Positions 33,901 through 44,440 of a DNA stretch of 64,000 nt are shown here, one piece after another. Position 1 is the stretch's first letter; the number at the start of each line of letters is the position of its first letter. The position numbers were made by a program, and so were the translations under genes. This DNA comes from Aquarana catesbeiana (Eukaryota; Chordata; Amphibia; Anura; Ranidae): positions 76,214,557-76,278,556 of the forward strand of contig NC_133329.1 of assembly GCF_042186555.1 (NCBI RefSeq). Reading direction: 5' to 3'. The notes under the pieces were generated by a model that was given only the letters and a program-made list of their open reading frames with translations, was not told where the DNA came from and did no database searches.

Positions 33901-35440
33901 GGAGAGAAATGGGAACTGGCAATTAGCTGACAGCTGAGTGCCCAGCTCAGAGAAGGAAGGGCTGAGCCCAGCCTTGACACCTACATGACAACCATGGCCA
34001 CCTAGGGACCAAAAGGACTTTTCTCCTGGTGAGGGACCGGTTCTACTGGCCCTGCATGCAGGCTGAAGTTGAGGACTATTGCCACTCCTGCATCAGATGT
34101 ATCCACAGATGTATCCAAAGGAAGACTTTGCCTCACAAGCTGCCCTAATGGACCATCTTCAGAGTCAAGGACCCATGGAGCTGGTGTGCATTGACATTCT
34201 GTGCTTGGAGCCTGATCTGAGCGGGCAGGGAAATATCCTGGTAGTGACTGACCATTTCACTTGGTATGCCCAGGCGTTTTCCACGAGGGACCAACAAGCA
34301 TCCATGTCCAATCCGTGGCCAAGATCTTCGCTGAGAAATTCTTTATGCACTATGGTCTGTCCCAACGCATCCACTCTGATCAAGGGAGAGATTTCAAGAG
34401 TAGTCTCATCAAGAGACTTTCAGACCTGTTGGGCATCAGGAAGTCTAAAACCACCCCTTATCATCCCCAAGGGGATCCTCAACCAGAGAGATTCAACTGA
34501 ACCCTCCTGGATATACTTGGAACTCTAAGTTCAGAACAAAAGCAGCACTGGAGCAAGCATATAGTGGCTATTGTGCATGCTTATAACAGCACCGCCAATG
34601 ATGCCACAGGTTACTCTCCCTATAGTTTGATGTTCGGACCATAGGCCTGGCTGCCAGTAGACTTGGCACATCCCTCGACCATACCTTAGCAACTTTCCAC
34701 AGAGGGTATGTGGATCGCCTGCAGAGACGTCTGAAAACCACCTTTGATAAGGCTCAAGCTGCCTCATATGCCTGAGGACAGAGAAACAAAATAAACTTTG
34801 ACCTTAGGGTACGAGTGCAGGACCTACAGCCGGATGACAAGGTACTGCTGAGAAACCTGGGTGTCCCTGGAAAGCACAAGTTGGCTAACCTATGTCGTTT
34901 GCAAGCATCTGCCCAGACACCCAGTATATCAAATTCGGCCAGAGGGATGCACAGGCCTGCTGAAGACTTAGCATCACAATCATCTGTTGCCTCTGTCAGA
35001 AGCAGTTCATGTGCCACCATAGCCAGATTTACAGTCCACACCCACGGCCTCTGAAAGATCCCAGCCAGTGACTAGATCTCACTCTGTACCCCTTGCTGAA
35101 GATGAAAACAGCGAGGATGAAGAGAAAGATTGTCTGTGGCCATCTCAAATGCCAGGGCCTGCCACCCACCCCCACCCCCTTTCTTCTCCTCCCAAGGTGA
35201 CTGAGGTGACTCTCAGGCCAGAGGCTCCTGAGTTTGTACCTCAAAGTCCACCTTTTGAAGAGTTGGAAGACCCTCAATCTTCCCTGCTGACAAGAGACCC
35301 CTAAGACTTTCCATCCTTCATTGAGGAAGCTGAAGCTGATATGCAGGAAGAAGAAGAGACCAGTGTGCCTGTAACCCCAGAATCTAAAAAACAGCGAGAG
35401 TGAAGGGTTATTCACCCGTCCAAAAGACTAACATATGATA
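30990..35440 (+). pseudogene. Ty3/gypsy pol (protease, RT, RNase H, integrase), decayed
   Basis: Domains appear in Ty3/gypsy order. Protease: an Asp-Thr pair near 31044-31049 is followed directly by a stop codon. Reverse transcriptase: about 31930-32540, with YLDD at 32362-32373. RNase H: about 32790-33130, with the block around TDNNALTYIL. Integrase: an HHCC zinc region at about 33985-34110, then a catalytic core with Asp near 34190, Asp near 34378 and Glu near 34485. Downstream 34790-35440 looks like the integrase tail. Many stops and frameshifts break it, and a solo LTR is inserted just before the integrase zinc region. RT-RNase H-INT order excludes LINE and DIRS. No gag or 5' LTR was recognised. 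Not functional. Confidence 0.88.
33593..33979 (-). mobile_element. Solo LTR B inside gypsy integrase, reverse orientation
   Basis: 387 bp from TGTCAGGAACC to GCCTTGACA, flanked by the exact 5-bp repeat CCTAC (33588-33592, 33980-33984). Read on the minus strand, its polyadenylation-like region (TTATTATTAAACAAGTGTG) matches that of LTR C on the plus strand. It disrupts the gypsy integrase region. It lacks the TATA-containing segment present in LTR C. Confidence 0.9.
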
Positions 35441-35542
35441 CTATGGGTGAAAGCTCTGAGGAGGTCGTTCTCATTGCAAAAAGGACTCTTGAAGAAACTG
35501 ACCCTTCCACCGCAGATTTGGTGGTGGACAATCCCAACTCAC

Positions 35543-35950
35543 TGTCAGGGCTGGGCTCAGCCCTTCCTTCTCTGAGCTGGCCACTTAGCTGTCGGATAAT
35601 TGCCAGCTCCTATCTCTCCACAGTTACTCAGCTGTTGATGATATCCTGCTCGTCAGTCCTGCCTATTTAAGCCGTCCAGTCCAGAGGATCTCTGCCTTCG
35701 CCTTGGTCAACATCACAGAAACAATCTCCTGCGATCCCGTTCAAGACTTGCTTTGCTGACATCCCTTCTGGCTCCAGATCCTGCTTGCTGTTCCACTACA
35801 TTGATCCCTGACTTCTGGCTCGGCTGACTATCCGTTCTGGTTATCGAACTTTGGCTATGTTTTGACTACGTTTGTTCTTTTTACTTTTATTATTAAACAA
35901 GTGTGATTTAACTGTACTTCTGTCTCAACCTGATTTCTTGGTTTTTGACA
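35543..35950 (+). mobile_element. Solo LTR C, same family as LTR B
   Basis: 408 bp from TGTCAGGGCTGGGCTCAGCC to GGTTTTTGACA. The flanks are CTCAC and CTCAG, a 5-bp duplication with one mismatch. It contains CCTATTTAAGCC (TATA-like, near 35663) and TTATTAAACAAGTGTG near 35890. It is homologous along its length to the complement of LTR B. Confidence 0.87.
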
Positions 35951-36235
35951 CTCAGCCCCTGGCACATCTAGCCATCTTAACCTCCCCTCCTATGCTAATT
36001 GGTGGGATGTTCCTCTGCCAGGGTTTTATGCAGATGTAAATTGTATGGTTTCCTGTGCACACTAACCTGTTTTTTTTTCCGTGTGTATATCAAAAGCATG
36101 TAATAGGTCATAGACTCTTTACCTCCTTTGGCGGACCAAAGGTTCTTTGGTGGGGGGAGTGTGTAGCGGGGCTACTCTATCACCCATGGTCCCGCACCTC
36201 TCCCCATTCCTGCCAGCGACCGCCGGACTGAATAG
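35951..36235 (+). other. Gypsy 3' end: polypurine tract and start of 3' LTR
   Basis: After LTR C the sequence leads to a purine run GGTGGGGGGAGTG at about 36149-36161, a likely polypurine tract, followed by TGTAGCGGGGCTACTC at 36162 as the probable start of the gypsy 3' LTR. The LTR is split at 36235 by the hAT transposon and resumes at 43062, reaching about 43425. Confidence 0.55.
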
Positions 36236-37269
36236 TAGGGATGAGCCGAACACCCCCCGGTTCGGTTCGCACCAGAACCCGCGAACGGACCGAAAGTTCG
36301 CACGAACGTTAGAACCCCATTGACGTCTATGGGACTCGAACGTTCGAAATCAAAAGTGCTCATTTTAAAGGCTAATTTGCATGGTATTGTCCTAAAAAGG
36401 GTTTGGGGACCCGGGTCCTACCCCAGGGGACATGTATCAATGCAAAAAAAACTTTTAAAAACGGCCGTTTTTTCGGGAGCAGTGATTTTAATGATGCTTA
36501 AAGTAAAAAAAAAAAAGTGAAATATTCCTTTAAATATTGTACCTGGGGGGTGTCTATAGTATGCCTGTAAAGTGACGCGTGTTTCCCATGTTTAGAACAG
36601 TCCCTGCACCAAATGTCATTTTTAAAGGAAAAAATCTCATTTAAAACTGCTTGCGGGTTTAATGTCATGTCGGGTCATGGCAATATGGATGAAAATCAGT
36701 GAGACAAACGACATGGGTACCCCCCAGTCCATTACCAGGCCCTTTGGGTCTTGTATGGATATTAAGGGGAACCCCGCACCCAAATTAAAATAAGGAAAGG
36801 TGTGGGGCCACCAGGCCCTATATACTCTGAACAGCAGTATACAGGCGGTGCAAACAAGACAGGGACTGTAGGTTTGTTGTTAAGTAGAATCTGTTTTTAA
36901 TTTTGAACATTTTTAACGTGTTTAGCTCCAGCCAAAAAATCTTTTCTAAGCTTTTTGGAAAACATAGGGAAGGGTTATCACCCCTGTGACATTTGTTTTG
37001 CTGTCTTTCCTCCTCTTCAGAAGATTTCACCTCACTTTTTTGTCCCAATGAAAAATGTTTTTTGAAAATTTGGGTTTTTTTGTGGAACAAGGATTGGAAA
37101 GCATCAGTGGAAAGGAGAAATTGTTTTCCCATATTAACTCTTACAGGAGAGAATTTCCCTTCCTAGGGGTAGATTTCATCTCACTTCCTGTTGTCTCCTT
37201 CCGTTTGCAAGTAGGAGTCGTTTGTAAGTTAGATGTTTGAAAGTAGGGTCCTGCCCTATATACTCAGCA

Positions 37270-37850
37270 GAAATTTGGGCCTTAGGTATTGCTGTGGCCA
37301 CAACACTGTAAGCCCTCACAGGGCCCTGCTGTGAAATATTAGATCAAGAATTGTAATTACATGCCCCTGTTGAACAGGAGCTGAAAAATTAGGCCTTAGG
37401 CACTGGTGCTGGTGCCACAACACTGCAACCCCTCACAGACACTCTAGTTGGAACGCAGGAACGAGCCCTGCTGCAAAGTATTGCTTCAAAAATTGTAATT
37501 ACACGCCCCTGTTAGACAGGGGCAGAAAAATTGGGCCTTAGGCACTGGTGCTGGTGCCACAACACTGCAACCCCTCACAGACACTCTAGTTGGAACGCAG
37601 GAACGAGCCCTGCTGCAAAGTATTGCATCAAAAATTGTAATTACATGCCCCTGTTAGACAGGGGCAGAAAAATTGGGCCTTAGGCACTGGTGCTGGTGCC
37701 ACAACACTGCAACCCCTCACAGACACTCTAGTTGGAATGCAGGAACGAGCCCTGCTGCAAAGTATTACATCAAAAATTGTAATTACACGCCCCTGTTAAA
37801 CAGGGGCTGAAAAATTGTGCCTTAGGCACTGGTGGTGGCGCCCAGAACCA
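37270..37850. repeat. Tandem repeat of about 142 bp in hAT copy 1
   Basis: Roughly four units containing CCCCTGTTAGACAGGGGCAG, ATTGGGCCTTAGGCACTGG and CCCCTCACAGACACTC. They lie downstream of the transposase (minus strand). Related units occur in hAT copy 2 at 61780-62110. Confidence 0.85.
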
Positions 37851-37968
37851 AAAATGTTCTTACAAGCTATCAGCGTGATGATTGAGGAGGAAGAGGATAA
37901 TTACTCAGGGATAGTCACTCAGCATCAGCATAGGCAGTCTTTGAAGGGATCTGAGATTTCAAAAAAAA

Positions 37969-40900
37969 TTATTCGGTTACATCAGCATCAGGTGCTTGGT
38001 AGCTGGTGGTGATCCAAGACTCATTCATTTTTATGAAGGTCAGCCGATCGACCGAGTCGGTGGACAGACGCACCCTGTGATCGGTTACCACGCCTCCAGC
38101 AGCACTGAATGTGCGTTCCGAAAGAACGCTGGATGCAGGACAGGCCAGTAGCTCAATTGCATACTGTGCAAGCTCTGGCCAGTGATCCATCCTCAAGACC
38201 CAGTAACCCAGAGGATTTTCGGTGGGAAAGGTGTCCAAGTCTGATCTTGCCCCTAGGTATTCCTGCACCATGTAAAACAGACGCTGGCGATGGTTGCTGG
38301 AACCGATCATACCTTGGGGCTGCGGACCATAAAATTGTCTGAACGCATCGGTCAGACGGCCACCTTCTCCACCGCTCCTTCTTTGACTGACCGAAGCCTC
38401 AGCAACACGTTGTCCAGAAACAGGTGTTTGTAACCTCCCAGTCTCTGGGAACGCGTTGCACAGACCTTTCTGCAAGGCCTCCCGAAGATGTTTCATCCTC
38501 TGCTCCCTCTGCGATGGCAAGATAAGGTCCGCAACCTTACCCTTGTAACGTGGATCAAGGAGGGTTGCCAGCCAGTATTGGTCCTTCTCCTTGATACCAC
38601 GAATACGAGGATCCTTACGCAGGCTTTGCAGGATCAGGGAGGCCATGCAGCGTAGGTTTGCTGAGGCATTCGGTCCGGAGTCCTCTGGGTCACTAAGGAC
38701 AACAACGTCCGCAGCCACCTCCTCCCAGCCACGTACAAGTCCATGTGTTCCTTGGGACTGATCCCTTAAAGACTGCTGCTGATGCTGAGTGCCAGGCTCC
38801 ACCTCCATACTGACACAATCTTCCTCCTCCCCCTCCTCCTCCTCCTCGTCCTCTTCCTGTATGATCGGCGGGCACGCAGGAACACTGTCTGGATAAAGGG
38901 GGCCTTGAGAGCTAAGGAAGTCCTCCTCTTCCTGCCTCTGTTCTGCCTCAAGTGCCCTGTCCATTATTCCACGCAGCGTGTGCTCCAACAGGTGGACAAG
39001 GGGGACAGTGTCACTGATGCATGCACTGTCAGTGCTCACCATCCTCGTGGCCTCCTCGAATGGTGACAGGACAGTGCATGCATCCCTGATCATGGCCCAC
39101 TGGCGTGGGGAAAAAAAACCAAGCTCCCCTGACCCTGTCCTGGTGCCATAGTCGCACAGGTACTCATTGATGGCCCTCTGCTGCGTGTGCAGCCGCTGCA
39201 GCATGGCCAACGTTGAGTTCCACCTGGTGGGCATGTCACAGATTAGGCGGTTCTTGGGCAGGTTAAACTGGCCCAAGAACCGCTGCACCACCAAGTTAAG
39301 GACGTGAGCCAAACAGGGCACATGGGTCATTTGTCCCTGTCGGAGGGCAGAGAGGAGGTTGGTGCCATTGTCGCAAACCACCATTCCTGCCTTAAGTTGG
39401 CGTGGCGTCAACCACCTCTGAACCTGCCCCTGCAGAGCTGACAGAACCTCTGCCCCAGTGTGGCTCCTGTCCCCCAAGCACACCAGCTCAAGCACCGCAT
39501 GGCATCTTTTGGCCTGCGTACTTGCGTAGCCCCTTGAACGCCTACAGAGCACCGCTGGTTCCGAGGAAGAGGCCATGGAGGAAGAAGAAGAGGAGGGGGT
39601 GGAGGAGAGAGGTGTGTCACAATCAGCATTTTGGAGGCGTGGTGGCGGAACAACCTCCAACACTACTGCACCTTGTCCTGCATCCTTCCCAGCTGCCAGC
39701 AGAGTCACCCAATGCGCCGTGAAACTTAGGTAACGTCCCTGTCCATGCCTGCTGGACCATGAGTCAGCGGTAATATGCACCTTACCGCTGACCGCCCTGT
39801 CCAGCGAGGCATGGACATTGCCTTCCACATGCCGGTAGAGAGCCGGAATCGCCTTCCGTGAGAAAAAGTGGCGTTTGGGTACCTGCCACTGAGGAACCGC
39901 ACATTCCACAAACTCACGGAAGGGGGCAGAGTCTACCAACTGAAAAGGCAGCAGTTGAAGTGCTAGCAATTTTGCCAAGCTAGCATTCAACCGCTGGGCA
40001 TGTGGATGGCTGGGAGCAAACTTCTATCGGCGGTGCAGCAGCTGGGGCAGGGAAATTTGCCTGGTACAATCTGACGTCGGTGTACCAAAAGCAGATTGCC
40101 CACAAGTACTTGACTGTGACACACCTAATTCTACACCTTCATTCCTCTCACTGCAGGTCTCAGAGAGGACTGAAGGTCTAGTGGGGTTGGAAATCTCAGC
40201 TGATGAGGAGCAAGGAGAGATCCTCTTTGTTCTTTGGTGTGGGTCTTTTAGATACGCTTGCCAACGAACTGCATGGCAGGTCAACATATGTCTGGTCAAG
40301 CATGTGGTACCCAAGCGGGAGATGTTTTGGCCACGCGAGATACGCTTGAGACATATGTTGCAAATAGCAGCGGTGCGATCTGATGCACTCGTCTCAAAAA
40401 AGGCCCACACCAAAGAACTTTTTGAATAACGCGCAGAGACTGCAGCGCCCTGCACATGTGGAGCTTTGGGGTGTGATGCAGTCAATGTGCTGCCCTTAGG
40501 CTGGCCCCTGGAGGGCATCCTGCCTCGTTGGTGATGTGCCGCCGCCTCCTCCTCCTCCTCCTCTCTCCTATCAGGCACCCACGTTGAGTCAGTGACCTCA
40601 TCATCCCCTCCCTCCTCATCACTGGAGCAAACCTGGCAGTATGCTGCAGCAGGGGGAGCATGACTGCCAGATTGCTGTCCTTCTTGGGCACCCCCTCTGT
40701 CCGTGCTCATGTTACTGCCTTCATCGAGCTCAGTATCGTCATCAGAGCCTTCCAAACGCTGGGCATCCTCCTGGAGCATGTACCAAACACTGTGGTCAAA
40801 CAGTTCGAGGGAATCCTCATGAGGACATGGTGGAGCTAGGGAAGGAGTCACTGATGACATTGAGCTGAGGGAAGAGGCCGCTGCTTTGCCAGACAAAGCA

Positions 40901-41139
40901 CCCTGGGCATGGGTGAGAGAGGATGAGGAGGATGAGGACGGCTTGGTCATCCACTCGACCAAGTCTTCCGCATGTTGCGGCTCAACACGGCCAGCTGCCG
41001 AAAAAAAGGCCAAGCGTGTCCCATGGCCACGTGCTGATGAGGATGCACCGTCTCCACGACCAGCACTAGACACAGAGCCTGCTTGCCCTCTCTTATTGGC
41101 TTGTGACTGTCTGCCTCTCCTTCTTGGCCTTCCAGACAT
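37969..41139 (-). pseudogene. hAT transposase with BED zinc finger, one in-frame stop
   Basis: A 1,056-codon frame from an ATG at 41139 (MSGRPRRRG) to 37969, open except for one TAG at codon 372 (40024-40026). N-terminal part: Ser/Glu-rich, with a BED-type finger at about residues 245-297 (CNICLKRI...TRHMLTCHA pattern). After the stop comes an RNase-H-like transposase core with ADSWSSRHGQGRYLSFTAHW, VVCDNGTNLLSAL and PCLAHVLNLV, an acidic insertion, TRWNSTLAMLQRL, WLATLLDPRYKG, and the hATC dimerisation region (LACPASSVLSERTFSAAG). Family role: the transposase binds subterminal repeats and cuts and pastes the element. In copy 2 the aligned codon is AAG, so the TAG looks copy-specific. Start chosen because copy 2 begins the same way. 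Confidence 0.9.
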
Positions 41140-41170
41140 ACTAATGGCCTGTAGCTGCACTAAGCTGGGA

Positions 41171-41640
41171 TAGAACACCAGTAATTTTCTTCAGGTAGCT
41201 TTATATACTGTAACCAGACAAGCCTGCCTGTCAGTAGGAAGATAACAGGAACGGATCTAGCTGAACACTGTGAGCAGGACGCACTGTACTAAATGTAAAT
41301 AGTCTAGCTGCCTGACCGTGGTACTAATAGGATCAAATAGAACACCTGTAATTTTCTTCAGGTAGCTTTATATACTGTAACCAGACAAGCCTGCCTGTCA
41401 GTAGGAAGATAACAGGAACGGATCTAGCTGAACACTGTGAGCAGGACGCACTGTACTAAATGTAAATAGTCTAGCTGCCTGACCGTGGTACTAATAGGAT
41501 CAAATAGAACACCTGTAATTTTCTTCAGGTAGCTTTATATACTGTAACCAGACAAGCCTGCCTGTCAGTAGGAAGATAACAGGAACGGATCTAGCTGAAC
41601 ACTGTGAGCAGGACGCACTGCACTAAATGTAAATAGTCTA
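41171..41640. repeat. Tandem repeat of 167 bp upstream of hAT transposase
   Basis: Units start TAGAACACC at 41171, 41338 and 41505, each with CTTCAGGTAGCTTTATATAC and AACAGGAACGGATCTAGCTG. They lie between the probable promoter and the transposase start, so would be in its 5' untranslated region. Confidence 0.9.
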
Positions 41641-42560
41641 GAAGATAACAGGAACGGATCTAGCTGAACACTGTGAGCAGGACGCACTGCACTAAATGTA
41701 AATAACAGGAACGGATCTAGCTGAACACTGTGAGCAGGACGCACTGCACTAAATGTAAATAGCAGGAACGGCTCTAGCTGAACACTGTGAGCAGGACGCA
41801 CTGCACTAAATGTAAATAGTCTAGAAGATAACAGGAACGGATCTAGCTGAACACTGTGAGCAGGACGCACTGCACTAAATGTAAATAGCAGGAACGGATC
41901 TAGCTGAACACTGTGAGCAGGACGCACTGCACTAAATGTAAATAGCAGGAACGGATCTAGCTGAACACTGTGAGCAGGACGCACTGCACTAAATGTAAAT
42001 AGCAGGAACGGATCTAGCTGAACACTGTGAGCAGGACGCACTGCACTAAATGTAAATAACAGGAACGGATCTAGCTGAACACTGTGAGCAGGACGCACTG
42101 CACTAAATGTAAATAGCAGGAACGGATCTAGCTGAACACTGAGCAGGACGCACTGCACTAAATGTAAATAGCAGGAACGGATCTAGCTGAACACTGTGAG
42201 CAGGACGCACTGCACTAAATGTAAATAGCAGGAACGGATCTAGCTGAACACTGTGAGCAGGACGCACTGCACTAAATGTAAATAACAGGAACGGATCTAG
42301 CTGAACACTGTGAGCAGGACGCACTGCACTAAATGTAAATAGCAGGAACGGATCTAGCTGAACACTGTGAGCAGGACGCACTGCACTAAATGTAAATAGT
42401 CTAGAAGATAACAGGAACGGATCTAGCTGAACACTGTGAGCAGGACGCACTGCACTAAATGTAAATAGCAGGAACGGATCTAGCTGAACACTGTGAGCAG
42501 GACGCACTGCACTAAATGTAAATAGTCTAGATAGAAGATAACAGGAACGGATCTAGCTAA
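41641..42560. repeat. 57-bp minisatellite upstream of hAT transposase
   Basis: About sixteen copies of a 57-bp unit containing CAGGAACGGATCTAGCTGAA and CAGGACGCACTGCACTAAAT. Fifty-seven is a multiple of three, so the minus strand reads as a 19-residue periodic peptide, which I treat as an artefact. The unit is the core of the larger 167-bp repeat next door. Confidence 0.92.
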
Positions 42561-42750
42561 ACTGAATACAGTGTATATATATATATGCAACACCTGGGAT
42601 GCATATATATACACAATACACTGTAAGTGCAGCTAACTGACTGACTGTTCTGCCTAATCTATCTAACTCAAATCAAATTACACTGTCTCTCTCTCTCTCT
42701 ATCTCTCAGCACACCGGAACACACACTACACAGGGCCGCTGTGCAGGCGG

Positions 42751-42760
42751 CCTTATATAG
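42751..42760 (-). promoter_or_regulatory. TATA box of hAT transposase, copy 1
   Basis: CTATATAAGG on the minus strand, in the same setting as in copy 2 (53150-53159): ACACGCCCCACA upstream, GCCGCCTGCAC downstream. GGCCAATTA words lie about 60 bp upstream as possible CCAAT elements. Conservation in both copies supports a promoter role, though expression is untested. Confidence 0.6.
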
Positions 42761-43061
42761 TGTGGGGCGTGTACTAAATCCCCTGAGCCATAATTGGCCA
42801 AAGCCACCCTGGCTTTGGCCAATTACAGCTCTCTCTACTGACGGCGTTGTGATTGGCCAAGCATGCGGGTCATAGTGCATGCTTGGCCAATCATCAGCCA
42901 GCAATGCACTGCGATGCCGCAGTGAATTATGGGCCGTGACGCGCCACACGAATTTGGCGCGAACGGCCCATATCGTTCGCAATTCGGCGAACGATCGAAC
43001 AGCCGATGTTCGAGTCGAACATGGGTTCGACTCGAACACGAAGCTCATCCCTACTGAATAG

Positions 43062-43425
43062 ACACCGACACAGGCACTCACTGAGGGAGAGCACGCCTGT
43101 CAGTCCCTGTGGGGGATTTCACCCCCTCCCTCTCCTCTTCCTGTGTCCCTATTGGCAGGGAGAGGGAGCCAATCAAGCAGCAGCAGAGGACCACTTCCCA
43201 CAATATAGCCCCATTGATTCTACAGGGGATGGAACTACCAAGCCCAGCCTGCTTGCAAGAAGGGGGGGCTAGCTAAAGACTTAAGCTTGTTGGTCTGAGA
43301 AGAGATCACCATGAGGCGAGGTGAACGGAGGTGTGAGGAGAGAGTACAGGCACCCGCTAAAAAAACATGCAAAGAAGGTTCCAGAGACCATCCAGAGACG
43401 GTTGAAGATGGATGTACCTTCTGTA
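43062..43425 (+). other. Remainder of the gypsy 3' LTR region
   Basis: Continues from the LTR start at 36162 once the hAT and one CTGAATAG are removed. It contains no ORF of interest and ends where the right inverted arm begins. A terminal CA is not clearly placed, so the boundary is approximate. Confidence 0.5.
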
Positions 43426-44336
43426 CCACCTAATATCTCTATTTTTTATTGAATATCTCTGAAATTATGTGAGATCTAAAGTTAAAACCACTTGATCTTA
43501 CCGGATCTAACGAATATCTATTAGCCTGAATGATTTTTGGTCAGAAAATAGCATGTGGGGGGGCCAACCCATCCTTATGTACCACCTAATATCTCTATTA
43601 TTATGTGGAAAATCTCTGAAATTATGTGAGATCTAACATTAAAACCACTTGATCTTACTGGATCTAATGAATATCTATGAGCTTGAATGATTTTTGGCCA
43701 GAAAATCTGATAAGGGGGGGCCAGCCCGTCCATATGTACCACCTAATATCTCTATTTTGATGTGGAATATCTCTAAAATGATGTGAGATCTAACATTAAA
43801 ACCACTTGATCTTACCGGATCTAACGAATATCTATTAGCCTGAATGATTTTTGGCCGGAAAATTTGATAAGGGGGGCTAACCCGTCCATATGTACCACCT
43901 AATATCTCTATTTTGATGTGGAATATCTCTAAAATGATGTGAGATCTAACGTTAAAAACACTTGATCTTACCGGATCTAACGAATATCTATTAGCCTGAA
44001 TGATTTTTGGCCCGAAAATTTGATAAGGGGGGCCAGCCCCGCCTCAATAATCACTTAATAAGTCTCTAATTATGTGAGATCTAACGTTAAAAACACTTGA
44101 TCTTACCGGATCTAACAAATTGCTTCCAAAATAGCTAACTGTTTGGTCAATTTTTTGATAAGGGGGGGCTGATGACAGGTTAGCCCCCCCCCCAGCAAAT
44201 AACTGTTAATATTGCTTCTTCTGTGTGCGATCTAACGCAAACAACGGTTGATCTAACCTGATCTAACAAAGATCTAACAAAGTGCATACGATTTTTTAAA
44301 AAATTTTGATATGGGGGGGGCTAACCCGGCAGAGGT
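43426..44336. repeat. Right inverted arm made of tandem units
   Basis: About five units inverted relative to the left arm: CCACTTGATCTTACCGGATC, AACGAATATCTATTAGCCTG and TACCACCTAATATCTC. The outermost unit mirrors 28506-28760. It is shorter than the left arm and lacks an LTR. Confidence 0.88.
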
Positions 44337-44440
44337 AAAAAATTGGGATTTTATTTATAGAGTGGACGAAGGGAATACAAAAAAAATTGTTTGGGTTCTA
44401 CTTTAAATAGTGAAAGAGGCCCTGCCACCAGGCCATTCAT

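Larger units (their letters stand above)
36236..43053 (-). mobile_element. hAT DNA transposon, copy 1 (6.8 kb, complete ends)
   Basis: Inverted ends TAGGGATGAGC at both edges, flanked by the exact 8-bp target duplication CTGAATAG (36228-36235, 43054-43061). Eight-base duplication, these ends and a BED-finger/hATC transposase on the minus strand define a hAT element. Subterminal regions hold TTCGAAC-rich words and an inverted GGCCAAAG block (about 42795-42830). Internal minisatellites flank the gene on both sides. It inserted into the gypsy 3' LTR. Confidence 0.95.
28506..44336. mobile_element. 15.8-kb inverted-repeat (foldback or Mutator-like) structure
   Basis: The outer ends are inverted copies: ACCTCTGCCGGGTTAGCCCC on the left and its complement ending at 44336 on the right, continuing for at least 230 bp at roughly 90-95% identity by eye. 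The flanking bases are AAAAAAGTG (left) and AAAAAATTG (right), a possible 9-bp target duplication with one mismatch, though A-rich. Both arms continue inward as tandem 130-165 bp units. Between them lie Ty3/gypsy sequence, solo LTRs and a hAT transposon. Long inverted arms and a 9-bp duplication recall Mutator-like or foldback elements, but I see no Mutator transposase. Class assignment is inference. Confidence 0.6.

Noticed and set aside
40024..40026. Programmed readthrough of the in-frame TAG in the hAT transposase
   Set aside because: The other copy has AAG at the aligned codon and no recoding signal is evident, so a copy-specific mutation or a sequencing error is simpler.
41565..42507. 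Repetitive proteins with a 19-residue unit on the minus strand
   Set aside because: Direct product of the 57-bp minisatellite; no start context or conserved domain.
28506..44336. DIRS or Polinton/Maverick identity for the large inverted-repeat structure
   Set aside because: No tyrosine recombinase, protein-primed polymerase, capsid or ATPase genes are visible; pol has standard gypsy order.
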